Shown here: piece after piece, positions 42,201-54,200 of the stretch | How positions within the stretch are numbered: the first letter of the stretch is position 1 | Layout: every line of letters starts with the position of its first letter | From: Agelaius tricolor | Lineage: Eukaryota > Chordata > Aves > Passeriformes > Icteridae | NCBI GenBank assembly: GCA_023055355.1 | Contig: JALJCS010000029.1 | Coordinates: 4,836,001 to 4,900,000, forward strand | Direction: 5' to 3' | Length of the DNA stretch: 64,000 nt | Position numbers and translations under genes: made by a program | Notes under the pieces: generated by a model | What the model was told of the DNA's origin: nothing | Database searches by the model: none | Seen by the model: the letters and a program-made list of their open reading frames with translations, nothing else

Positions 42201-45200
42201 GCTGAGGTTTTTAATGGGAAGCCTTTGTTTTCCCCAGGCATTTCATTCAGGGCTGGCTCACCTGTGTGGTAAAATGCTCTTTTCCTGAGGCTGAACTTCA
42301 GAGAATTGGCACTTTCTGATGCTTGGTAGAGGGGTATGAGGAAGGAGATCATTATTTTGGGTTTCCCTTGTCTCTGGTCTGGACAACAGCAGTCCTGAAG
42401 GACCATGTTGTGTCTCATCACCTGCCTGACCCCACTGCTGTCCATGGGGATCCTCCTGCCCCATGGGATCTGCTCTCCTTGCATCCTCCTGCCCATGGGA
42501 TCTGCTCTCCCTGGATCCTCCTGCCCATGGGATCTGCTCTCCCTGGATCCTCCTGCCCCATGGGATCTGCTCTCCCTGTGTCCTGGGTCTGGCTGGCCAG
42601 GCAGGGCAGGGAGGCTGGTGCTGATGGTGGCATTACCTGTCCCCATCCCTCCTGAGCAAGGTTCTCCCCTCACATCCCAGGTGCTGGAGCACAAACTCCT
42701 GAGCTGTGCCCTGCTGGCCACTTCTGCCTGCCAGGGACCACCTTCAGCATGGAGCACCCGTGTCCCAAGGGCACCTTTGGCCCCAGGCCTGGTGCCACCA
42801 GTGAGTCTGACTGTGAGCCCTGCCCAGCAGGTGAGGGGGACTGGCCACAGAAAATGTGCAAATTTCTCTTTTCATGTGGTTGAAAAGAGATCCTGTGCTG
42901 TTCTCTGTTTGTTTCAGGGATGTATTGCTCAGCCCCAGGGCTGTCCCAGCCCTCTGGATTTTGTTACCCAGGTTATCACTGTGCCAAGGGAGCCACCAGC
43001 CCAGCCCCTTTCAAGCACAGGGTGAGTGCCAGGCAGAGCAGCACAGTGACCTGGGCACCAGCACTGCCCTGTGACCCCTCCTGGCTGCTGGTGGCACCAG
43101 CACTGCCCTGTCACATCCCCCTGGCTGCTGGTGGCACCAGCACTGCCCTGTCACATCTCCTGGCTGCTGCTGGGATGTTTTCCAAGCATTTCTGCTCCTG
43201 CAGCTGCAGGGACATGCTGTTCCTGATGCCTGCTGGCATTCCTGGCTGCCCATGGATAAATTCTGGCCAGGATTTCATTTCTGTATTGCACTGGAACATG
43301 GGCTCTGACATCTCCTCCAAGGTATGCACCTGGGCCCTGTGTTTTGAAGTAAAAACATTCTCATATTTTAATATTTATATATTTTGGGGGACAGGAAAAT
43401 ATTTTCAGGGACAGGATAAGCCCCCTTCAGGAGCCAGGACCCTTTTTATGCCAGTGCTCTTTGTTTAGTTTCAAATCTGCAGGACTCAGGCCCTGTGTGC
43501 CCTGCCCAGCTCCTCTCTCTGTGCCCCCTGTGCCAAGCCTCCCCCTGATAACCCTGATAACCCTGATAACCCTGATAACCCTTGCCCCTGTATTTTCCTC
43601 CCTCAGGTGGACTCCTCCAGCCCTGCCCTGCCTGGCAATGACATGTGCCCCGTGGGCCACTTCTGTCCCCGCGGCACCGGGCACCCCGTGCCGTGTCCCC
43701 CTGGCTCCCTGTCCAGTGCCCTGGGGCTGGGGGCAGAGGGGCAGTGCCAGCCCTGCCCAGCTGGGAGGGTCTGCAGTGCCCCAGGGCTGGCTGAGCTGGC
43801 ACAGACATCGCTGTGTGACCCAGGGTGAGTGGCACTGTCACTGAGCAGTGACCAAACACAGCTTGGTTGTGTGTTGTAATCAAGGGATGTCCAAATTTCC
43901 AGCTCCTGGGCTTGTTCCACACCCTGGGGTTGGGGGCAGAGGGGCAGTGCCAGCCCTGCTGAGCCAAGACTGTCTGAGCTGGCACAGACATCACTGTGTG
44001 ACCCAGGGTGAGTGGCACTGTCACTGGGCAGGGACCAAACACAACCTTGCCCTGTGCTTTAATCAAGGGACATCCAAATTCCAGCTCCTGGCCTTGTTCC
44101 ATGCCCTGGGGACAGAGGGGCAGTGCCAGCCCTGAGCCCTGCCCTGCTGGGAGGGTCTGCAGTGGCCCAGGGCTGGCTGAGCTGGCCCAGACATCGCTGT
44201 GTGACCCTGGGTGAGTGGCACTGTCACAGCCTTGCTGTGTGTTTTAATCAAGGGACATCCAAATTCCAGCTCCTGGGCTTGTTCCATGCCCTGGGGACAG
44301 AGGGGCAGTGCCAGCCCTGCCCACCTGGGAGGGTGTGCAATGCCCCAGGGCTGGCCCAGACATCTCTGTGTGACCCAGGGTGAGTGGCACTGCCACTGGG
44401 CAGTGACCAAACACAGCCTTGCTGTGTGTTTTAATCAATTTAATACCAGTTTCCAGCTCCTGGGCTCATTCTCAGCCCTTTGGTTGGGATGTGGTGTGGT
44501 ATTTTCTGGGATGACGGGATGAAGGAGGTATTTTCTGGGTCTCCAGGATGAAGGAGGAATTGAGAATTTGACTCTGTGTTCTTAGAAGGCTAAATTATTA
44601 TTTTATATTATTATAATATCTTATTATATGTTATTAAATTATATTATTATATGGTATTATAATATATTAAAGAATGCTGTACTGAACCTATACTAAAGAA
44701 TAGAGAAAGGATATTTACAGGAGGTTTAACAAGACATTAATGAAAAACTTGTGACTCTCTCTCCCAGAATCTTGACACAGCCTGACTGGGATTAGTATTA
44801 AGTAAAAACAATTCACCTGTTGGATAAACAATCTCCAAACCACATTCCAAAGCAGCAAAACACAGGAGAAGCAAATCAGATAATTATTATTTTCATTTTT
44901 CTCTGAGGCTTCTCCTTTCTTCCCAGGAGAAGAAATCCTGGGCAAGGGGATTTTTCAGAAAATGTGACAGTGACAACATGGCATCTCCCTGTAGGTGTTT
45001 CAGAGACATTCCTGTTCCCTTCACATTTGCCTGGCATTCTTATAAATCTTTTTTCTCTGTTTTCAGTGCAAAAATTCATAATTATTAATAAATTGCTGCT
45101 GTGAATCCCTTATTTAGCCCCATAATCACACTGGCTGGGATTTTAGCCTATTTTTTTTTTTCCCTTCTGAGTCCTCTTCTCCCACAAGGTGGTGCAAGAA

Positions 45201-48200
45201 CCAGGGACAAGGCACCATCCCGGCCTGTGCACAGTGCCCTGAGCAGTGTCTGTCCATCTCATGAGCCTCAGAGCAAGAAGCTACAGAAATTTGATTTATT
45301 TTATAAGTGTAAGAGAGCCTTAGAAGTGATTTCAGTGCAGTGTAATGAGATTTCTGATAGCAGCTGACTCTCAAATGGAGCAGGGAAAATCACAATGACA
45401 TTTGTTTGGGAGTTGAAGCTAAGCTGGGAATACATTGAGAAGGACTGAAAATAAATTCTTTTTGGGAATATGAGGGATTTGACCTGTACTAGTTGACCTT
45501 TTTCCAAATCTCCCTTAACCCTAAAAGTTAAGCCTTTCCAAAATTTGCTTTAGTTTTAGTATAGGATTCTATAACATAATATAACATAATATAATATAGT
45601 ATAATATAGTATAGTTTAATATAATATAGTATAGTTTAATATAGTATAGTATAATTATAATGTAATATAAGTATATAAAATAATAAATTAGCCTTCTAAG
45701 AATGTGGACTCAGCTTCATCATTCCCTTCCTGCCACGGGGGACCCTGAAAATACCCCAGGGCTCCTTGTTCCAGGTGGATTTTCTCTCTCTCTCTCTCTC
45801 TCTCTCTCCAGGTATGTTTGCCTGGAAGGAAACTCTGCTCCCTGCCCTGTGGATGGCATCCATGGGTACAGATGCCCCAGTGGTTCCTACTGCCCAGCAG
45901 GTTCGGGGCTGGAGCTGCCCTGTGAGCCTGGCACCTTCAGCCCCGTGCCCGGGGCCAGCTCCTGCCTGCCCTGCCCGCCTGGCATGGCCTGTGGCAGTGC
46001 TGGCACCGTGCAGCCCCTCACCTGCCCCAGAGGTGAGCATGGCTATGGGGGGGATTCCTCTCTCTGCTCTGCAGCTGCTTGAGCAAATCCCCCTTCTCCC
46101 TGGTTGTCTCCTTGTTGCTGTAAGGATGGGCAAGATAATTATTTCTTTATGCACAATACCCTTTTTTATTCTTCACAGCTCATATTTATATGGTTTTCTA
46201 AAGGCATCATGTTTAATTGGTTAGGGTTTATTGCAACTCAGTTCATTGGTTAGTGGTTGCTAGAGTAGGTGTCTGTCAAAAGCTTTCCTCTCTAACCACG
46301 TTTACATTCTTGTCTCCTAAACAGATGTTTCACACAGGTAGAAGTCTTTCTTGACACAGGTGCAGATTCTTTTCTTACAGGAATTTATCAGGCTAGCTGT
46401 TAGCTGTACATAGCCAAAATAGCAGGCCTGAGCCATGATTTAATGGCTGGATGTTTGGGCAGAGTTCAATAAGATGAAGTTTAACAAGTCCAAGTGCCCA
46501 GTCCTGCATTTTGGCCACAATAGCCCCTGCAATGCCATGGGGATGGTGTGGCTGGGCAGTGCCCAGCACAAAGGGACCTGGTGGGCAGCAGCTGGGCAGG
46601 AGCCAGCAGAGTGCCCTGGGGCCAAGGAGGCCAAACTCCTGTCCTGGGGCAGGAATGGGGTGGCCAGAGGAGCAGGGAGCTCACTGTGCCCTGCCCTGGG
46701 CACTGCTGAGGGCACACCTCGAGTGCTGGGCCCAGCTCTGGGCCCTCAGCCTGGGAAGGACCTTGGGACACTGAGCTCTGAGTTTGCCAATGGCATCAAT
46801 TACAGACTGGGTGACACTTTCAGTTCATTGTCCCTCTGCAAGCCCTGAATGGACCCAGGAGTAGCTGGACAGAGTGATGCTGTCTGGTACATAAATTTAA
46901 GACTGATGGAAGACCTGCATTCAAGTTATCTTATATATCTGTATCTGTATCTAATATCTGTACCTGCACATCCAGAGGGGACAATGGGGCTGGAGAGGGG
47001 CTGGGAACACAAACCCTGAGAGGAACCCCTGAGGGAGCTGGGGGTGCTCAGCCTGGAGAAAAGGAGACTCAGGGGTGCCCCCATCACTGCACAGCTCCTG
47101 AAAGGTGCCTGTGCTCACCTGGGGCTGGGCTCTGTCTCCAGGAACTGACACAACCAGAGCACACAGCCTCGAGCTGCACAAGGGAAATACAGGCTGGATA
47201 GCAGGAAGAAGATTTTTCCAGACAGGGTGATAAAGTTCTGGAATGTTCTGCCCAGGGAGGTGGTGGAGTCCCCATCCCTGGGTGTGTTTAACAAAGCCTG
47301 GATGTGGCACTGGGTGCCAGGATTGAGTTGAGGGGTTGGGGCTGGGCTGGACTCAATGGTCTTGAAGGTCTCTTCCAACCTGGTCATTCTGTGATTTTAC
47401 AAGGGTAACAAGGCCATTATTTTATAAGGCTGCACCTTAATGTGACATCTCCTGGCCCTCTCCATCACAGGGTACTTCTGTCCAGGCCGCACTGCTGTCC
47501 CTGTGCCCTGTCCCGAGGGGACACTCAGCCCCTTGGAGGGGGCACTGGCACCCACGGCCTGCAGGCAGTGTCCCGTGGGCAGGTACTGCAGGGGAGAGGC
47601 CAACTGGGAGCCTGATGGTGAGTTTGTCCTTCCTGTGGGACCTTCAGTGCTGACCACAGTGGTCTGGGTGCTGCCAGACCTGCCTCAGCACAGAGGGGAC
47701 CCTGGGGCTGGAGGAGGTGGGGAAATGGGAAACACCTCCCTGAAAAGGGTAAAGGCTATTGCAGGACACCCTGTGGCTGTGCTTATCAGCCTCCTCTTTT
47801 CCTCTGTTTCATTCTCCTCACTGAGCATTTCCTTAGGTTTTACTATTCTTTTATTTGGTTTTATTGCTATTATTTATTGTTATTTAATTATAATATTTAT
47901 AATTATATTATTTAGTATGATATAATTATATTTTAATGTTTTTTTGTTTTATTATGATATGTTATTACTTATTTTATTTTGGTTTTATTACTATTATAAA
48001 ATCATATATTATAATAATAATTTTATATGTATAATTAGATTATATATTTACATAATGAATAATTTTAATAATGTAATTGATTAATTATTCTTATATGTTT
48101 TATAATTATTATAATAAAATTATTATGACTATTACTATTATTATATTGTAATAGTATTATATCATATTAATTATTAAATATAATATTGTTATATTAGTAT

Positions 48201-51200
48201 ACAATATATAGTATTATAATATAATATCTGTAATATATTATTATATTAGAATAATATATTTTATATTATAAGATATAATATTGTATAAATATATTATTAT
48301 ATATTTTTATATTACTATTATATATATTATATCTATTATATGTATTTGGCTTTATTAATATTTTTATTTAGCAGTTACTTCTGTTACTGCATTGCTTTTC
48401 CTTCTCTCCCTTAGTTTTTTCTGCTTTCTCTTCCTTTGCTTTAACATTTTATCTCTTCTCTATCTGTCCTCCAAAATCCTTCCCCTCCCACTTGTGCACA
48501 GAATAATTGTCCCTGGGCCAGAACTCCAGGCTGGATGCCTGGAAAGAGGAGAAGCAGAATTCTTCCCACAGGAACCAGAGCACAGGGCAGCAGTTAGAGA
48601 GGAGATAAGTGAGCAAACAGCAGGTGAGGTCAGTGCTAGGAAAGAAAAGGATGGAGGCCAAGAGTTGATGGAGAAGGAAGGGCAGGGAAAGGTGACCAGC
48701 CCAGGCTATCTCAGCAGAGATAACCCAGGACAAGGATGGGTCTGGCCTCTCTCGGGAGCTCTTTGCTGTTGGTGAGGTGGAGGAGCTGCTGTGGGAGGTG
48801 TTTGCCCCCTTCCCTGTGTGCCCCTCAGGGCTGTGCTCGGCCGGGTACTTCTGTCACGGAGGAGCCACCGACGCCACCCCCCGAGGGACAGCCGGCTTCC
48901 CCCTGAGCGGGCCCTGCCCTCCAGGGCACTACTGCCCACAGGGAACCCCCTTCCCTGTGCCCTGCCCAGCTGGGACCCTCAACAACGCCACTGGTGAGTG
49001 GGACCTCCCCACGGGTTTGTCCACTTCAGTGGCCACGTGTTAACAGCGATGTTGGCCACGTGTTACCAGTGATGGTGGCCACCCATTACCAGTCATGGTG
49101 GCCACACATTACCAGCGATGGTGGCCATGTGTTACCAGCGATGGTGGCCACACGTTACCAGCGATGGTGGCCACGTTACCAGTGATGGTGGCTACACATT
49201 ACCAGTGATGGTGGCCACACGTTACCAGTCATGGTGGCCACACATTACCAATGTTGGTGGCCACGTTACCAGTGATGGTGGCCACAGGTTACCAGTGATG
49301 GTGGCCACACGTTACCAGTGATGGTGGCCACACGTTACCAGTCATGGTGGCCACACATTACCAATGTTGGTGGCCACGTTACCAGTGATGGTGGCCACAG
49401 GTTACCAGTGATGGTGGCCACACGTTACCAGTGATGGTGGCCACACGTTACCAGTGATGGTGGCTACACATTACCAGTGATGGTGGCCACACGTTACCAG
49501 TGATGGTGGCCACACGTTACCAGCGATGGTGGCCACACGTTACCAGTCATGGTGGCCACACGTTACCAGTGATGGTGGCCACACGTTACCAGTGATGGTG
49601 GCCACACGTTACCAGCGATGGTGGCCACACGTTACCAGTCATGGTGGCCACACGTTACCAGCGATGGTGGCCACACGTTACCAGTCATGGTGGCCACACG
49701 TTACCAGCGATGGTGGCCACACGTTACCAGTGATGGTGGCCACACATTACCAATGTTGGTGGCCACGTTACCAGTGATGGTGGCCACAGGTTACCAGTGA
49801 TGGTGGCCACACGTTACCAGTGATGGTGGCCACATTACCAGTGATGGTGGCCACACGTTACCAGTGATGGTAGCCACAGGTTACCAGCGATGGTGGCCAC
49901 AGGTTACCAGTGATGGTGGCCACGTTACCAGTGATGGTGGCCACACGTTACCAGTGATGGTGGCCACACATTACCAGTGATGGTGGCCACACATTACCAG
50001 CGATGGTGGCCACGTGTTACCAGTGATGGTGGCCACACGTTACCAGTTCAAACAAGCACTGCTGAAGCTGGCAGTGCTCTGGGTGCTGTCCCAGCTGCCG
50101 TGTTTGTGTCCCTCAGGAGGTGGCTCCCAGGACAGCTGTGTGCCCTGCTCCCCTGGCGCTTTCTGTGCCAGCGTGGGGCTGAGCTCTCCCACAGGACCTT
50201 GTTCTGAGGGCTTCTACTGCCCGGCCAACTTCAGCTCCGTCAGCCCCACGGCGTTCCTGTGCCCCAAGGTACTGCTCAGGGCTGGGCAGGGCTTGCTGGA
50301 ATCTGAAACGAGGGAATTCTCAGAACTTTGGGCCTGGAAGCCAAAGCTTAGAAATAAACACAGGATTTGATCTGAGACCTTAGAGAAGGTTTCCAATCCT
50401 ATGTGCTAAATGTGAGAATGTGGATTTATAGTTTAAAGCAGAGATATGTTAAACTAAGTAAAAGTAAACAAGGAGTTTAGAATTATAGGTTTGTGTATCA
50501 TAACATGATTGGCTAAGAAAACTTACTCTGTAGCATGAGTCCATAAGACAAAATATTTAAGGATTGGGTCAAAAACATAAATATCCTGGTTGGCAGTGTT
50601 TTATTGGTCAATAAATCCTTAAAAGGTCTTGTAACTAAAGGTCTTGTGACCTTCTGAACCATGCAGTGAAGATGTGAGCCGAACTCACTCTTCCTGCCTA
50701 TGGAGAAGATAAGAAAAATAAGTCACATCATCTGAAAACTCAGAGGTCCCATCTCTAACTCATTCAAAATTCCTTCAAAAATCCCCATACTCTGAGTGTC
50801 CCACAGTGGCAAAGGGTCACCCACAGCTGACTGAAACATTGATCATATCCACACAGAATTTGGGTGATTCGGGGGTTTATACAGCCCCTAACTTTGGCAG
50901 ATATTTACTGTTGTTAGAGATTTGGTGCTGTTAGAAACTATCAGCAGATATCTCGAATAGACACTTGACAACATAGAGGCCTTGTCAGGAGGAATGATGC
51001 CTTAGGATTTTGGCTTTTGTATTTTCCATCTATTTGCAATCCTGCAGTTCTTTAGTGTAGAACTCTGAACTCCACACACAGTGGGAGCTGCTGCTTCCCC
51101 ATTTGGGGCAGACACAACAATTCCTCTCCAGGCCTGGCAATCAAGGACACCTCACTGCCTCAGGCCCCAGAGATGGGAACAAAAGGGAGTTGGGGGCAGC

Positions 51201-54200
51201 AAACTTGGGGTCAATGACTTCATCAGCTGCAGCTGGAATTGGCAGATTCACCCCCAAAATGCAAATGGACCAAGCTTATAAAAGTGTGAAACCTGTGACC
51301 CATTGTTCATTTTTGGGTGGGTTTTATCTGCCCTAAATGTACCTGAAGGCCCTTCAATAAATAGAACTGTTTTTATTCCCTTAATTTTGCCTGGCCTCTG
51401 TTTTTAGGTAGCCCAGGAAGGCGTCACCCTCTCCATGAAATGCTCTCCCTTCTGTGTCCTGCCAGGGTCACTTCTGTGGGTCAGGCTCAGCCCTGCCCAG
51501 GCCGTGCCCAGCCGGGCAGTACCAGCCAGCCCCGGGCTCTGCCTCCTGCATCCCGTGCCAGAGAGGATTCTACTGCCAGGAGAAGGTGGCAGGGGACCCC
51601 AGGCGCTGCCCACCTCATTCCTACTGTCCCCCAGGTACTCTGGCACCTGCCGGGGGCTCAGGTGTCCTGTGCCTGCCTGTGACCCCAGGATGTGCAATCC
51701 CGAGTGTCTCCCCCAGGCCAGGGGGTGAGGAGGTGGCAATGAGCCAGTGTGGCACAGAGGCCACCTGAGAGTCACCTGTTAGATTTTGAGAGCCTTGTCA
51801 CACCTCAACACTCTTAATGAAGTTTATTTTTGCATCTGTGCTCTCCTTTTAGGGACACGAGTTCCTCTCACCTGTCCTGAGGGCACCTTCACTCCTGGAA
51901 ACGTGACTGGCCTCTGGAATGAGAAGGAATGCCTGCCTTGCCTCCCTGGCCACTACTGCAGGTTAGGATTCAGTTCACCCTGGCATTTTTCCCCTTCCTC
52001 TGGAGCTGTTGGACATCCTTGTTTCGTGCTGGGAAAGTTCTTCCCGGCTCCTCTCCTGCATTTCTCTCACTCAAAGAAAAGAAATACAAGCTTAGCCACA
52101 GAGCTGGGTACAGAGGCACTGGATCTGGGAATCCTGGGAGGCAGAAGCAATCTGGCATCGTTGTTGTGCTACAAAGAAGCACCTGCAAGAGGTGTGGGTG
52201 GCATTTGTTCTCTCCATTTTGGCTGTTTTCAAATTTATGAAATCACGGGAGTAATGCAGAAAGTTCAGCCCAGTGGAAAGTCACCCACAACTCCATCTGC
52301 AGCAGTGTGCCTTGTTCATGGAATTTGAACTGGTTCACTTTAATCATCTGTTGGAACCCCAGTGAGAATACTGAGAATTTTGTGCTCACAAACACTAACC
52401 CTCAAGAGAACACTACATTTAACCTGAAACCATAGAAAGAGCTTCCAAAACTGAATAATAGAACTAAAATGATGAGTTTATCATTTGAATAGAAGTGTGT
52501 AATAATAGTAGAAAACTTAGAATTTAAAGTTTTAGAATATAGTAATATATGTTAAAAAAATAGAAGTTTCAAAGCAGAAGCTAGTCCATCTACATGGGGT
52601 TTTTTTAAGTGGAAAATGTGCCTATTTTCTCTCTCTTATCAGAAGTTATTTTTCATTGCAAACCTCGCAGAATTCCCAGTCAATGCTCTGCTTTTGCACC
52701 GAACCACCAGCAGCAGCTCGGAACACACAAACTCTTGTTTTCCTCTCTGCTGCAGGCACGGCAAGCTGGAAGGGAAATGTGCTGCAGGATATTTCTGCCT
52801 GGCTGGGAGCTCTCAGGCTGCTCCCCAAGGCCTCCCCTTCTCCTGGCGCTTCCTGGCCGGGTGCCGCTGGGGCCAGGTGTGTGCAGGGCTGTGTCCTGCA
52901 GGTAGGTGAGGGTCTTGCTTGGAACAGACTGCTAAGGAAGGCAGGAGCCCCCCCTGAAATGGAAAATGCAAATCCCCTCCCTCTGAATTATTATAATTTT
53001 GAAATTAGGGAGCTCTCGGGCAAAGATATGGGGGTAGGAATAACAGTTCTTTATTAGGGAAGAAAATCATCATAAAAAACCCAAAATAAACAGGAGTGTG
53101 CAGGGCTGTGTCCTGCAGGTAGGTGAGGGTTTGAAAAGATGTCTGCAAAGGAAGGCAGGAGCCTCCCCTGAAATGGAAAATGTAAATACCCTCCCTCTGC
53201 ATTGTTATAATTTTGAAAATTAAAGGCTCTCAGGCAAAGATATGGGAGCAGGAATAACAGTTCTTTACTAGGGAAACTAAAAACTACAACTGTAATAGTG
53301 CAAACAAACAAACAAACCAACCCTGCCAGGGTCAGCCCATGCCCTGTCCCCTGTGTGTCAGGGGGTGGCACAGCCCCATCCCATGGGGGCTCAGCCCTCC
53401 TGCAGTGCCAGCTGTGGCTCTGCTGGAGCAGGGATCCTGCACAAGGGGGGAGTTTTCCTCTGCAGCTCCAGGGCTGCTGCAGATGGGCCTGGGCTCCCTC
53501 TGGCCATGCAGGGCAGCAGAAAGCCAAAAGGTCACCTGGAATTTGCTGCCAGTCCAGAAGGGTTTGAAGGCTCCTGGTTTCCCAACACCTGTAAAAATTC
53601 ATTTCACAGCAACAGCAGAGTCTGGCTCGGTTGTTTTTGCCACCGGAGGGTTTGCATGTTTTACTTTTCTCTCTTTTTCATCCATTTTTAGGTCACTACT
53701 GCCTGGAGGGCTCTGAGGTGCCCACCCCTTGTCCTGCCAACACTCTGAGGGCTCTCCCCGGGGCTGGCAGGAGGGAGGATTGCCTGCCCTGCCCTCCAGG
53801 CCGCTGGTGCAAAGCAGGTTTGGGTGATGGCAGCTGCTTTTTGGGACACTTGTGTGTATCCCTGATTTCCCAGCCCCATTTTCCTCCATTCTGATGCCTC
53901 AGGTTTAGCTTTTCTATTTTTCAGGTTCTGTGCTGCTTTAGTGTGTGGGTCTGGGCTCACATCAGGGGATGCTGAGCTCTGGGCACAGAGCAGGGACATA
54001 AAACAATTCCTGCTCCAGCTGGGCACCAAGGACAAATGATCCAAATCTCAGCCCAGGAGCACAAACCCCGTGGGCTGGAGAGAGAAAAACAAGGATGGGA
54101 CTGCAGGGGCTAAAGCTGGAATGGGACAATGAACTGCAAGATGCAAATGGAGCAGAACTGATCCAAGGGAGAGACCCCGGGAGCACTCGTGCATTTTGGG

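Noticed and set aside
43920..44380. Extra exons encoding CPAGRVC- or CPPGRVC-like peptides
   Set aside because: They are partial copies of the exon 42 end without clear acceptors or a first half; reported as a tandem array instead.
46474..46848. A 124-residue frame beginning [14 protein letters not shown], possibly a gene
   Set aside because: It is the decayed end of the CR1 reverse-transcriptase ORF, not a host gene.
49000..49800. Frames with repeated VATRYQ / [11 protein letters not shown] peptides
   Set aside because: The 23-bp unit gives a 23-residue period in every frame; no start, splice or conservation signal.
50790..50990. Retroviral internal (primer-binding or gag) sequence after the family E LTR
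   Set aside because: No recognisable tRNA-complementary site or coding frame; the family E copy at 61 kb is solo, so this link is not supported.
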